DNA from: Lumbricus rubellus
Lineage: Eukaryota > Annelida > Clitellata > Crassiclitellata > Lumbricidae
DNA length: 64,000 bases
Reading direction: 5' to 3'
Assembly (NCBI GenBank): GCA_945859605.1
Contig: OX243815.1
Location: 35,147,785-35,211,784, forward strand
Every line of letters starts with the position of its first letter. Within the stretch, counting starts at the first letter, position 1. Of this stretch, positions 11,622 through 21,377 are shown piece by piece. The notes below the pieces were generated by a model. That model was not told the origin of the DNA. It ran no database searches and was given only the letters and a program-made list of their open reading frames with translations. The position numbers and the translations under genes are program-made.

Positions 11622-11668
11622 ACATAATAATAATAATAATAATAATAATATCAATAATAATAAGATGA
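11622..11668. repeat. (AAT)n microsatellite, probable LINE tail
   Basis: An interrupted (AAT)n run. Read on the minus strand it directly follows GGTGCTATATAAATCATC, the 3' end of the LINE at 11669-11948, so it is most simply that element's tail. Confidence 0.7.
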
Positions 11669-11948
11669 TTTATATAGCACCGTAGTTCAGCCGAGGCCGA
11701 AGGAAAGGGCGCTGTACACAAGTTCAAAAAGTTAATTGCACTTATACGATTGTTTAAACAGATACGTCTTGAATCTTGATTTAAATTCCTCCAGAGATGG
11801 TGCATTCTTCACACGGTCGGGAAGACTGTTCCATGCAGTGGGTCCTGACGCAGAGAATGAGTTTTCACCAAACCTCGTAGAAGACCATGGGTCTTGTAGC
11901 AGACCCCTCGACGATGATCTTAGCCGATTAACTTGAATGCAGAATTCA
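11669..11948 (-). pseudogene. 3' end of a CR1/L2-like LINE
   Basis: Minus-strand reading shows a LINE RT C-terminus: SFSASGPTAWNSLPDRV followed by LEEFKSRFKTYLF, then a stop and GGTGCTATATAAAT. The copy is only a C-terminal fragment of about 75 codons. Its upstream side is broken by the 3' tail of the RTE-like copy at 11949-12637, whose (GAA)n tail abuts it. Confidence 0.75.
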
Positions 11949-12637
11949 TAGATGTCTTCTTCTTCTTCTTCTTTATCCATGGGCTGACAGCCCGAAGGTG
12001 TCCACTGCACATTTGACTACTCTTCTCCATAATTCTCTGTCCTGTGCCCAATGTGTGAGTTCCTGTGCATTCATCCCACACCATTCTTCAATGTCCTGCA
12101 ACCATTCTCTGCATGGTCTTCCCCTTCTCCCCGATCCCTTCATGATTCCCGTCAATATGCTCTTTATCTTTCTATCATCACTCATTCGTTGGATGTGTCC
12201 GAATAGTTTCAGTTTCCTTTTCATTATGGTTTCTATCATATCCGATTTGCTGTTAAGTCTTCTTCGTACTTCTACGTTAGTTATTTTTTGTGTCCAGCTT
12301 ATCTGCAATATTCTCCTATAACAGTACATTTCGAATGCTATTATCCTCTTTTTGTCCTCCTTTTTTAGTGTCCAGGTTTCGCATGCATACAACGCCGTGC
12401 TGAATACGCATGTTTCTAGTATTCTTTTCTTTGTGCCTTGTGATATTGTTTTGCTCCTCCATATGTTGTTGAATCCCGCCATTAACTCTTTTGCTTTGTT
12501 GATTCTTCTTCTAATCTCCTTCGTGCAGTTGTTATCTGACGTCAGTAGGCTCCCTAAGTTTACAAAATCTGTGACATTTTCGATGTTTTCTCCTCTAACT
12601 TTGATGTTATTTTCTATTTCTTTTCCCCCAAATTTTC
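11949..12637 (-). pseudogene. C-terminal part of an RTE-like LINE
   Basis: The minus-strand frame runs open from about 12637 to a stop at 11973. It carries the string of motifs common to RTE-type RT C-termini: FVNLGSLLTSD, CTKEIRRRINKAK, YACETWTLKKED, YRRILQISW, KLKLFGHIQRM, GRRGRPCREW, and a final ELWRRVVKCA. The first ATG is at 12482, but homology extends about 50 codons further upstream, so that ATG is not a real start. The catalytic core is missing. A (GAA)n-like tail follows at about 11950-11971. Clade assignment is from memory of motif order and is moderately sure. Confidence 0.8.
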
Positions 12638-12979
12638 AGTGGAGAGAGTCGGTGGAGAGGGCATTGGACAAAAAACGGGCTTGTGCCAATGGTTGTCCTT
12701 TTTGCCTCTTTCCTAACATTCTCTTCAATCAGACAAGGCGGTCCAGCTGCTTCACGATATAATGGTATGGAGTAGACCTGCTAGCCTGTAGAAACTGGGA
12801 GATGACATGAGACAGACTCAGACAGAGAGTGGCGTCGGACACCTACGGGCGTTGCGCCTATGGTTCGTGATGATGAGGATGTGATGTTCCTACTTATATC
12901 TTGTATGTTAATTGCGCTTGAGGCAAGAGTAGATTTTATCTATGCTAAGCTATCAAAGCCAGTATGCCTACTAATCAAA
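12638..12979. other. Unassigned, perhaps an old LINE 3' end
   Basis: Around 12727-12890 the plus strand has a possible degraded retroelement end followed by GGGCGTTGCGCCTATGG and a GATGATGAGGATG tail-like stretch. The evidence is weak. Nothing else is seen. Confidence 0.25.
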
Positions 12980-13774
12980 CTTGCTGTAGATCTACATGGA
13001 CATCTTGGCTGCCTTTGATGCCATGAATCATAAATTACTTGCTACTGGTGTGCAAGATGCTTCTGGTATTACTGGAAATGCTATAAACTGGCTTACTTCC
13101 TACCTTGAAGGAAGGCATTTTTTCAATACTTTAGATTCGTCCAAATCTGACATTCTGCCTTCCACTACTGGAGTAGCTCGGTATAGTGTTCTTGGCCCTC
13201 TCTTTTTCTCTATATTTATATCCCCAGTTAGCTTCCTTGTTCAATCTTTCGGGATCCAGCACCACCAACATGCAGATCACACACAGCTATATACCGCCCA
13301 TACCTCTGGAAATATAAGCTGCTATAACATTACTAATTGTGCAGAAGCTGTAAACCGTTGGTTTCTGGAAAATGGTCTTCTCCTAAAGTTCCTAAACCCA
13401 TCAAAAACAGAAGCCACAGTTTTTGGAACCAGGTCGCAAATTGCCAAACATCGTCACCTCCATCCCACCTTCTCGAACACAGCCTTAAATTTATCATCCA
13501 CTGTTAAAATTCTGGGAGTGAAACTTGACTTGACTCTCTCAATGGTCTTCCAAACTGCTGAAATTGTTCGTTCTACCAATTTCCATACTCGTGCTATGCA
13601 ACACATCCGACCTTTCCTTACGAAAGAGATTGCAAACAGCATCGCATGTGGAATAGTTAACTTGCGTCTGGACTACTGCAACAGCCTTCTCTATGGAACA
13701 GCTTAAAAAAACTTAACGTCTCTTCAGCGAGTCCAAAACAACCTCGCACGGGTCATATACAATGCTTCATATTC

Positions 13775-13779
<5 letters not shown>
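12980..13779 (+). pseudogene. CR1-like LINE reverse transcriptase, 5' portion of a split copy
   Basis: The frame at 12996-13706 follows CR1-type RT order: DILAAFDAMNHKLL (RT2-like), WLTSYLEGR, SVLGPLFFSIFI, the catalytic region HQHADHTQLY, FLNPSKTEATVFG, NLRLDYCNSLLYG. The catalytic YADD reads HADH and the GVPQGS signature reads GVARYS, so the enzyme is dead. After an in-frame stop at about 13705 the same frame goes on (LQRVQNNLARVIYNAS) to 13779, where an insertion begins. The frame resumes at 15954 after the direct repeat TCTAATA. With the 15951-16345 part it forms one element. Confidence 0.85.

Positions 13780-13857
<78 letters not shown>
13776..13857. repeat. (AAT)n microsatellite
   Basis: A nearly uninterrupted (AAT)n array of about 80 bases between the split CR1 frame and an R4/Dong-like 3' end. 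I read it as the tail of the minus-strand SINE that split the CR1 copy, later used as target by the R4/Dong-like element. Confidence 0.8.
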
Positions 13858-13858
<1 letters not shown>

Positions 13859-14026
13859 CGTGCACATATTCCAGCGGGTATCCATTTGCACACAAAGATT
13901 TAATGCAGTAGCATTCAGAGGCACATTCGCACAACGCACCGAGGACGAGGACCACTAACCACATAGAATAGTTTCATAAATCCCGAGGGATCATAAATAC
14001 CTCGGGTAAAAAAAAAATAATAATCT
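13858..14026 (+). pseudogene. R4/Dong-like LINE, last 31 codons plus 3' UTR (copy 1)
   Basis: Frame 13863-13958 ends FQRVSICTQRFNAVAFRGTF..TEDEDH then stop. It aligns with the C-termini at 16660 (minus) and 21240 (plus). The 3' UTR holds a hairpin CCCGAGG...CCTCGGG (13982-14006), then an A-run and a TAA tail. The copy is flanked on both sides by TAA/AAT repeats. Extreme 5' truncation is usual for such elements. Confidence 0.75.
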
Positions 14027-14139
14027 TCATTTAATGACTTATCTGACAAACTGCAGAATTATTACAGGTACAGGTTATACGAAATACGGCCCACTATAGC
14101 ACGACATGCAGGTCGACTTTACAGCAGTGGGTTTGGTAG
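14027..14139 (-). mobile_element. 3' part of a tRNA-derived SINE split by a hAT-like element
   Basis: If the hAT-like element 14140-15713 is removed, together with one copy of its duplication, this segment joins 15714-15953 on the minus strand. That forms a single SINE whose head is at 15953 and whose tail runs into the (AAT)n at 13776-13857. The body sequence itself is not recognised. Confidence 0.5.
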
Positions 14140-15713
14140 TAGACCTGGGAGTGACTTTGGTCAGCTAATATGACCCCACTTGGCCCTAAAGTGACTTGAG
14201 GTCGACTTGAAGTCGACTTCTGGGAGTTAAAACGACTTGACCCGACTTGGCAGAAAAACAACCGACTTCCGACTTGAAGTCGACTTCTGACATGGTAATG
14301 GCCATTAGCATACAGTAGGCCTACATGTAGGCAGTATGAGAATTGTGGAAAAATAACTGGGGGGGGGGGTTGGCCTGTGATAAACTTCAAATTGGGGTAT
14401 GAAAAACATACTTTAACATGGGGCTCTAAAAATGACTGGGGGGGTTGAACCCCCCCAACCCCCCCGGCAATTCTCACCCTGCATGTAGGTCTACGTAGCC
14501 TACGGCTACTAATACAAGACGTGAAGCGAATTTTTCATGGCAAGCATTAATTTCGTTTAGGCTAGTTAGCAATAGCATACCAATGAGTAATGAGGCTTCA
14601 ACACTTAATTGATGGATGAATTTGTTATAGTTTTATTAAGCCCATTTCAGGCTGTTTGTGTTTCAGTTTGAATAGTTTTGTGATGCTTTGGGCCATCTGG
14701 TAGCCTAGACATTGCGATGATAAATTAGGCTACTAGGTCTATGAATTTTAGCTGCCCATTGTCTGTGATTATTCAGATTACACTCATTATCTTTTTGTAA
14801 TTATTATTAATATTGAATAAATTTGTAAAGCGCGCACGGTCTAAGACAAAATGTGGGAACCGCGAACTGGTTGCACTGAATGGCGTGTTATGATGATAAT
14901 TAATTTGTAAGTCCGTTGTCATAATTATTCGGCCATTAGGCCTAGGCCTAATTAACATAATTCCGCAACTTAGCAAATAGCATTGCAAACGCATCATCCG
15001 GCAGTAGGCTACTACAGTAGGCTACTATAGTAGCAAAGAACTACTCACTGACAGTAAAGTTTTTCATTGTCAAATTGGCCCGTAATACAATAGCTTTTCC
15101 GTCTGCAGACAACCGCAGATGCAGCGTATCAAAGTAGCGCCAAACCATCGATTTATTATAGGTCTTGTACGTAGATCCAGCTTTCTTTGCGCCGAATTCA
15201 CTGACAACTAAGCTAGAAGTTCACTGATTTGCTCATGTTCATGTCTTGATAGGCACCCGTGATAATATTTTAGTAACATTTTGTTTCATCATTTTAATTA
15301 AGCATGCCTAAGCGTGGTTTCAGCATAGAATAACAACTTTTAGGCCCCTAATGAATAGATCGGCAGACGGCAGTCTGCACGATAATTACCTACCGGTAAA
15401 ATAATCTATGCAGGCTAAGTATCTGTTTAGCAAAGACCACACTCATTCTTGCAGCCTATAAGCTTAAACACACTACAAAATTAAAGCTGCTAAAATGTTG
15501 TTCTGGTCTCACGATCATTGGTTTAAAGTGACAAATTTAACTATGTTTGTGTCTCAAGTCGGTTTAAGTCGACTTGGAGTAAAAACGACTTCAAGTGACT
15601 TCTCTCTACAAAATTCGACTTGGGGTCAGTTGCGGTGAACAGAAACGACCCGACCCGACTTGGGATGACCAAGTCGACTGGGGTCGACTTAGTGGGGTCG
15701 ACTCCCAGGTCTA
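14140..15713. mobile_element. hAT-like element, TAGACCTGGGAGT family, copy A (1574 bp)
   Basis: Starts TAGACCTGGGAGT and ends ACTCCCAGGTCTA, flanked by a perfect 8-bp duplication TTTGGTAG (14132-14139 and 15714-15721). Both subterminal regions, about 150-180 bp each, are built of AAGTCGAC/GTCGACTT words in mirrored orientation. The interior has no transposase; the minus frame at 14773-14997 shares its start (MMRLQCYLLSCG) with a plus frame in copy B, confirming they are inverted copies. Copy B is at 33042-34400. Confidence 0.85.
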
Positions 15714-15953
15714 TTTGGTAGCTTAACACTAATGGCCTAAGTGCTGGATCACTCCTGGTTCGGCCAAGCCAGAAGTGGGAAGGACTATCTTATTTTCAGC
15801 AGAAACCGAGTCAAGTAACATAACAGAAAGCGCCACTGGCAGCTAACAGAAACTTCAATAAATTAATGCCCTGTGTGAGGCTCGAACTCTGGTTGCATGG
15901 ATGACACTAAGTTTAACGACCAGCACTCTCTCAACTGAGCTACGGACCCCCCC
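15714..15953 (-). mobile_element. tRNA-derived SINE head (5' part of a split SINE)
   Basis: Minus-strand reading starts GGTCCGTAGCTCAGTTGAGAG, a tRNA-like 5' half with A box, then GTTCGAGCCTC as B box. The anticodon-arm region contains CGTTAA, hinting at an Asn-like ancestor, but extra bases before the B arm exclude a working tRNA. The head abuts the TCTAATA direct repeat that flanks the CR1 split, so this SINE is the insertion that broke the CR1 copy. Confidence 0.65.
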
Positions 15954-16395
15954 TCTAATAGCAAACCACTTCTTAAATCCCCACACTGGCTACCTATCAA
16001 AGAAAGAATTACATACAAAATCACTATCATTACCTACAACTGTGTAACAACAAAAACTCCTTCATACCTCTCTGATCTTCTTCTAAATCATGAACCCTCA
16101 AGGAACAGGCGATCATCTGGAAACCGAACACTAGTCCTTCATCTCTGCCGCACCGCAACTGCATCTAGATCCTTCAATTCATCTGCACCTCGAATATGGA
16201 ACAATCTTCCCTCTGACATCAGAAACTCCACATCGCCGACAACTTTCAAGAAGCATCTGAAAACTAAACTTTTTCACAGGCATATCTTGACTGACTTTTC
16301 CCTGCTCCGAGTGCTTCTGAATCGTTGCTACGGTATTTTAATTGATTGCTTATGAACATATGGCACTTAAATCTCTACATGTTATTGATATTATC

Positions 16396-16471
<76 letters not shown>
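15951..16471 (+). pseudogene. CR1-like LINE, 3' portion of the split copy, with (TTA)n tail
   Basis: From the TCTAATA repeat at 15954-15960 an uninterrupted frame of about 130 codons without ATG runs to a stop near 16352. It holds PLLKSPHWLPIKERITYKI, APRIWNNLPSDI and TTFKKHLKTKLF. This is the expected continuation of the RT frame broken at 13779 and its codon phase agrees. A (TTA)n run at 16397-16471 follows as a probable tail. Being ATG-less, it is missed by start-based gene callers. Confidence 0.85.
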
Positions 16472-16539
16472 ATAAAAATACTGCTATAAAACCAGTCCGG
16501 AATGGCCCTATTCGTCTATTTCAAGGCTTGCGAAAGTGC

Positions 16540-16540
16540 C

Positions 16541-16575
<35 letters not shown>

Positions 16576-17735
16576 TTTTTTTTTTTTTACCCGAGGTACC
16601 TAGGATCCCTCGGGATTTCAAAAAATTATGATAGGAGCTGTTATTCAATGTAAAGAAAATCAGGCCTCGTCCTCCGTGACAATATTAAAGGGACCACGAA
16701 AAGCGATGGCATTGTAGCGCTGCAGACAGATGGAAATGCGCTGGAAGAGAAAAGTTGCTTCTCGCGGCTCACCACAAACGACCGAGAGACGCTGACCAAC
16801 CTCGCGGATGAAACTGAGCCCGGCAGAGTTGATGGGACCCAGTGTTTCCAGGGCAATGGGAACAAAGATGTGTGATGATGGTAGCCCCGCGTACTTTTCG
16901 GTTTTACGTACGGCGGCTTGTTCCGCAGCAGCACCCGCCGCATTCGCTGTGTGAGCGATGTAGGATGCCGCGCAGGTGTGGACTACCGTAGCATCCCAGG
17001 CCAGATGTTTGCCTGCCGCCCAGGGGATCAATGTGGCCCCATCAGGTCTATTGCCGTCTATGCGAGACAGACCAGACGGCTCTTTGGTGCTTGGGACATC
17101 GGCTCTCTGCAAAGCCCGCCAGACTATGTCATTGATGGCGTGATGACGAAGGGAACGCCCAAAAGCCAATCTACATGCGAGACCGTGTTGGCCATCGGGG
17201 CCCACCAGAGAACCGCAGCCACATTGATGTGGGCTGCAGAGGCTCAGACCCAACCGAAGGCCAACTGCCACGCGCACTGCCTCATTGCTGAGACAGAGGC
17301 CGCACGATGGGATTGGAAGGGCTGTCAACCAGTCGCCGGAGTGAGGGGAACTCACAGCCAGCAAGCGTGCTCGGTCAGTTGGATTATTGCTGTTGCTCCA
17401 AACTGCCAATTTGTCTGCTTCGATCACTGGCTTGTCCCAAGTTGCCTGTTTAGCCGGCAACGGATCGACACACGATGGAAGTGTATCCCTACGGGCCATC
17501 AAGATGTCACCCAATTGCGGATCAGACGCCGCTGAGCTGAGACCAAGAATGGCTGACTGGAGTGCAAGGGTTGTCGCAGCTGATGCCATGTAGGCAGAAG
17601 AAGCCAGCGATCCAACCCTCCTCACGCCCAGGCCGCCATGTCTGATGGGCAACGTGGCCTGCAGCCATTGGGTGTTGTCCAGCTTGATGTTTACGATGGA
17701 TTCAAGGCCATCTCTCATGATGTTATCAAGCCTTT
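16540..17735 (-). pseudogene. R4/Dong-like LINE: RT C-terminus and restriction-like endonuclease (copy 2)
   Basis: The longest open frame in the window (minus, 17718 to 16660, 352 codons; the frame extends to about 17733 upstream of the first ATG). Residues 23-32 give LPIRHGGLGV, typical downstream of RT. A CCHC motif (C166, C168, H178, C182) precedes R188SLRHH..ND. PD (225-226) and D242 then form a PD-x15-D arrangement of a restriction-like endonuclease, as in R2/R4-group LINEs. The C-terminus ends FNIVTEDEA. The 3' UTR has a CCCGAGG...CCTCGGG hairpin (16590-16614), an A-run and (TAA)n. The RT domain is lost by 5' truncation exactly at a (TAA)n array. No stop or frameshift remains, so this copy is probably young. 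Confidence 0.75.
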
Positions 17736-17736
17736 A

Positions 17737-17777
<41 letters not shown>
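17737..17777. repeat. (TTA)n microsatellite at the 5' junction of an R4/Dong-like copy
   Basis: A (TTA)n run of about 40 bases immediately beyond the 5' end of the minus-strand R4/Dong-like element. The element's own 3' tail is also (TAA)n, so it lies inside a TAA array. Confidence 0.8.
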
Positions 17778-18264
17778 AGCTATGATTAAAGAATGAAGGT
17801 TTAACCCTGTCTACCAAAATTGACAATGCCATCATTAGGCCCTTATTATCCACGTTATGGTAGCTATCATGCCCCTATCAGGATCTCTAACTAAAAAATG
17901 AGCAGCAGCATCTCAACATTTGCAGGTTTCTCTAGATGTGCATGGGCAATATTGAAAGTCAGTCTCACGAGATGTCTGGTAAGCCAATAAGAGGAGGCAT
18001 GGTTTGAATCATTATCATTGTTGCTATGTAAGCATTAAGTAAATCTTCTATTATTTAGCCAAAACTTGCTCATTTAAACAGGTTACACAGTTTAAAAGGA
18101 CCATGTATTGGAGGTATAATTTAATAAGTGGTACACAGGGCCACAGCAAGTAAGTAAGTAAGTATATTCTTTAGTATAACCAGATGCAATACAGCACTCT
18201 AGTGAACAAGTATAACATATAAAACTACACATAAGACATCAAAAACTATCAAGACTCAACAAAG
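17778..18264. other. No gene seen
   Basis: Unassigned AT-rich sequence. A short (AAGT)n run occurs at about 18148-18163. Confidence 0.4.
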
Positions 18265-18460
18265 TAATTAGTATGTATACAGCATTCTAGTTACAAATGT
18301 TTCCCTCATCTGATTGTCTGCTCTTGGTAGCACCCTGTCATGGTGTCTGGAGCGCAAGTAATGACCCGTTTGCTTTTCCAAGGGGAGCAACTCGTGGAGG
18401 ACATGGCCTCGTAGTGTCAGAACCACTGAAGACAAACAGGTATAAGCATGATGTAACAAT
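18265..18460 (-). pseudogene. LINE RT C-terminal fragment
   Basis: A minus-strand frame (18459-18268) reads ELLPLEKQTGHYLRSRHHDRV then LPRADNQMRETFVTRMLYTY (joined here only in description). The pattern LRxRxHD..LPxA.T..R..FV.RML is the C-terminus of a non-LTR RT also seen at 24735-24890 (plus) and 60300-60495 (minus). Confidence 0.55.
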
Positions 18461-18523
18461 TCTTCAAATGTTGGAATATCACCCGGAAGATAATGCTGAT
18501 GAATAAGTCAATTAAGCAGTCCA

Positions 18524-19338
18524 GTGGATGCACAAAAACTCGGTCTTACATGGTGAATTTTAACTTTGAAAGCATGCTCAATGAGCCATTGTTTCAGAGC
18601 AAATCTTGACACCACATGCATTCTAAGTCATTTTTCACCAACTAAATATTCGAATTTAAAATCCCTAATTGTAGATATTGAAAGTAAATATGTTCAAAAA
18701 AATACACCAAAAAACATCATTTCATATTTTTAACCCTCTTGACTATTTCCGCTTCTAGTGCAGTATTTAGGAAACATCAAACGACGGGTTTTGAGCCCAG
18801 GCGTCACAAATGACAGTTCCTCACTAACTGAACTGTGTAGTGAGATCGTCATTTGCTGCTGATGGGAGATTAGGTTGTGGTACTGAATTGGTAGCTACCA
18901 TAATTTCTTTCCTTCATCGTTTCTACAACAAGTATTCTGGTGGGTGCATAAAAACTCAGTCTTTCATGGTGAATTTTAACTTTGAAAACATGCTCATTGA
19001 GCCAATGTTTCAGAGCAAATCTTGACACCACATACATGTACATTCAAAGTCCTTTTTCACCAACTAAATATTCAAATTTAAAATTCCTAATTGTAGATAT
19101 TGAATGTAAACAATTTTTTTAATAAAAATACACTATAAAGCATCATTTCATATTTTTTTACCCCTCTTGTCTATTTTTTATTCTAGTCCAGCATTTCAGA
19201 ACATCAAGCGACGGGTTTTGAACCTCGGCGTCACAAATGACAGTTCCCCACTAACTGAACTATGAAGTGAGATCATCATTTGCTGCTGATGGGAGATTAG
19301 GTTGTAGTACTGATCTGGTAGCTACCATCATTTCTTTC
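18524..19338 (+). repeat. Tandem duplication, two units of about 416 bp
   Basis: Unit 1 (18524-18910) and unit 2 (18940-19338) run in parallel from GTGGATGCACAAAAACTC / GTGGGTGCATAAAAACTC to GGTAGCTACCAT.ATTTCTTTC, with about 90 percent identity by eye. No coding potential is evident. It may be the remnant of a satellite array or a segmental duplication. Confidence 0.75.
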
Positions 19339-19657
19339 GGACTGAATGCTGAAGTTGCAAACAATTCTTGTTGTGTGAAATACCTGGGTAGAAGAAAATA
19401 AGAGACATATACGCTGTGGCTGATTTATTACCTTGCCAACCTGCTTTGTTGGATTTTTTTGACAACACAATTGCTATACTCATTGCCTCCTCTTGGCAGG
19501 AAGTGTAATCCATGCATGGCAAACACAGCAGATGATAGCTCATAGCAATATGATTCAGCAGGTTGGGCAGAACCTCTGCAACCCGATATCATAAGCTTTG
19601 TCCAACTTTGGGAGTTCATGAGTCCTGAAATCAGATTTTGCTCCACTCTACAGACTA
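19339..19657 (-). other. Unassigned; open minus-strand segments
   Basis: Two overlapping minus frames (19646-19428 and 19543-19328) are cysteine- and histidine-containing and look somewhat protein-like. The same target sequence continues on the far side of the hAT-like element at 20445-20625, where minus frames are also open. I could not assign the sequence; an old retroelement or host pseudogene are both possible. Confidence 0.25.
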
Positions 19658-19665
19658 CACACTTC

Positions 19666-20444
19666 TAGGGTTACCATAAGTGCTCAGATGAAAAAGAGGA
19701 CACACAAAATGTTCATCCGGTTACCATCTCGTAGCGCGCTCCTAGCTTCATAGTGCTAAACCAATGTCAAGTGCTGTACAACAAAGGTAACATTAAACTA
19801 CACAAAATATTGTTCTTATTGTACATGGTTTATTGAGTCAGTGCTCAGTACTTCAGTTCAGTACACATTACATTACTGTCAGTCTGTCACTGACTGTACA
19901 CAGAAACAACACAGTGAATTTCTTACTTACGCACTTACTTACTTACCATAGACTGAGCTTGGGGCTTCAACAAGTTAGGCTGACTGCTGAGAAAACCTGT
20001 GCATTGGGTTTTCAGTGCGTCTGTAGGCCTAAATACTCACATTTCGGCTTTTTTCAATTTTTTCGTGAATTTGAATATATTAATTATTATATTTTTATTT
20101 ACCATTATCATTATGTACATTGTACAGTGTAGGCCTAACTAGCATTATATTTATGCGTTTGAAAAAACCGCCTCAGGAACCAGAAGTCCAATGGTATCCA
20201 TACAGACCATACCATTGACCTAAATATTGCTGGAATGCGCCTTTAGTTCACGGAACGGAATAGTATATATTATATAACACGGAAAGGACTTACTTTCCCG
20301 AAAATTAGGTAAGATCGATCGATCAGGGAACAGACGGGGGAAAAACCCGGACAAAAGCCATATTTCTCGAAAGCAGCCCGGACGCCCCGGACAGAGGCCA
20401 AAAAAGAGGACATGTCCGGGAAACCCGGACGCATGGTAACCCTA
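19666..20444. mobile_element. hAT-like element, TAGGGTTACCAT family (779 bp)
   Basis: Starts TAGGGTTACCATAAG and ends GCATGGTAACCCTA, with a perfect 8-bp duplication CACACTTC (19658-19665 and 20445-20452). The right subterminal region carries CCGGAC/GTCCGG words. The ends fit the TAGGG pattern of hAT elements. The minus frame 20602-20270 crosses the element boundary, so it is not a gene. Confidence 0.85.
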
Positions 20445-20895
20445 CACACTTCACTTGAGTGGAAGCAGAGTAGCAGCCAATGTTCCAAGGGAAAGATAAA
20501 CACAGTTGTCAATATCTCTGCAACACTCAAACCTGTAGTAGGTGTCTTGAGAAATGTTTCTGCGTAGGTATCCATACATATTGTGACAAACATTTGCATC
20601 ATTCTGTAAGGCAGTTACAAAGTTCTTTTATGGGCTATATGTAGACCAGGGAGCTACCGCAGGATCATGTCACTGGAAGCCAATCTGTGGACGTGCTTTG
20701 TAGGCTGCTATCAGCGCTGTGTATTGCAGACTGCCTGTTCTGTTAGTAGTTAAGATTTATGTCTTCTGTCATTTGAGTTCTTGTGAATTGTTTCAATTGA
20801 ATAACTGTACACTCTAACCAGTCTAAGCGGTCTGTCAACTGGATTGTTCAATAAAGAATATCAAATTATTATTATAAAACTAATAATAATATATG
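20445..20895. other. No assignable gene
   Basis: Continuation of the target sequence of the 19666-20444 insertion, then AT-rich sequence ending in TAA-rich DNA next to an R4/Dong-like copy. Confidence 0.35.
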
Positions 20896-20898
20896 ATT

Positions 20899-21325
20899 TG
20901 GGATGCCACCAGCGCGCACACGTGCGCAAACTCATATATTCACCTCACTTCATAAACGCCTGGAGCAGCAGCAGAGATGGCAGCCACTAGGAAGATCAAC
21001 AAGTATGCTGAAACTCCCACTACCCATGATTTTATTCCAGTGGCACTGGAAACCCTTGGTCCCATCAACGCTCAGGGCCGGGAATTCTTGGCAGAACTAG
21101 GCCGACGTTTGACCATTGTTTCTGGGGACCCACAAGAGACAGCACGCTTGTTTCAGCGACTTTCAATTTGCACGCAAAAGTTTAATGCTGTCGCATTTCG
21201 AAGCACGTTTGCACAGTTGACCGATGAGGATGACTGTTGACTCCAGAACAACAAAGCTTTTATTAGTGTTTTTAAAGCCTAAGGGATCATAATTATATAC
21301 CTCGGGCGCTAAAATAATAATAATA
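20899..21325 (+). pseudogene. R4/Dong-like LINE, C-terminal fragment (copy 3)
   Basis: From TGG at 20899 an ATG-less frame starts WDATSAHTCANSYI, matching the catalytic WDAT block of copy 2. After one in-frame stop (near 20950) it continues to a stop at 21240. It includes FIPVALETLGPINAQG, ELGRRL and FQRLSICTQKFNAVAFRSTF, ending TDEDDC. The 3' UTR keeps AGGGATC...ACCTCGGG (21278-21306) and an (AAT)n tail; TAA-rich sequence also precedes the 5' junction. Copy 2 shares about two thirds of positions by eye. Confidence 0.75.
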
Positions 21326-21377
21326 ATACTAAATTAATAATATCTATTCAAGGTTCTAGGGAAATTAGGCTACGCCC

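Noticed and set aside
16342..16653. Open frame of 103 codons rich in tyrosine and isoleucine
   Set aside because: It is the translation of a (TTA)n microsatellite plus a LINE tail; no protein.
16918..17535. Plus-strand frame of 205 codons
   Set aside because: It is the antisense shadow of the R4/Dong-like minus-strand coding region, which has the conserved motifs.
20270..20602. Minus frame of 110 codons
   Set aside because: It crosses the right end and TSD of the hAT-like element 19666-20444, so it is a chance fusion of target and element.
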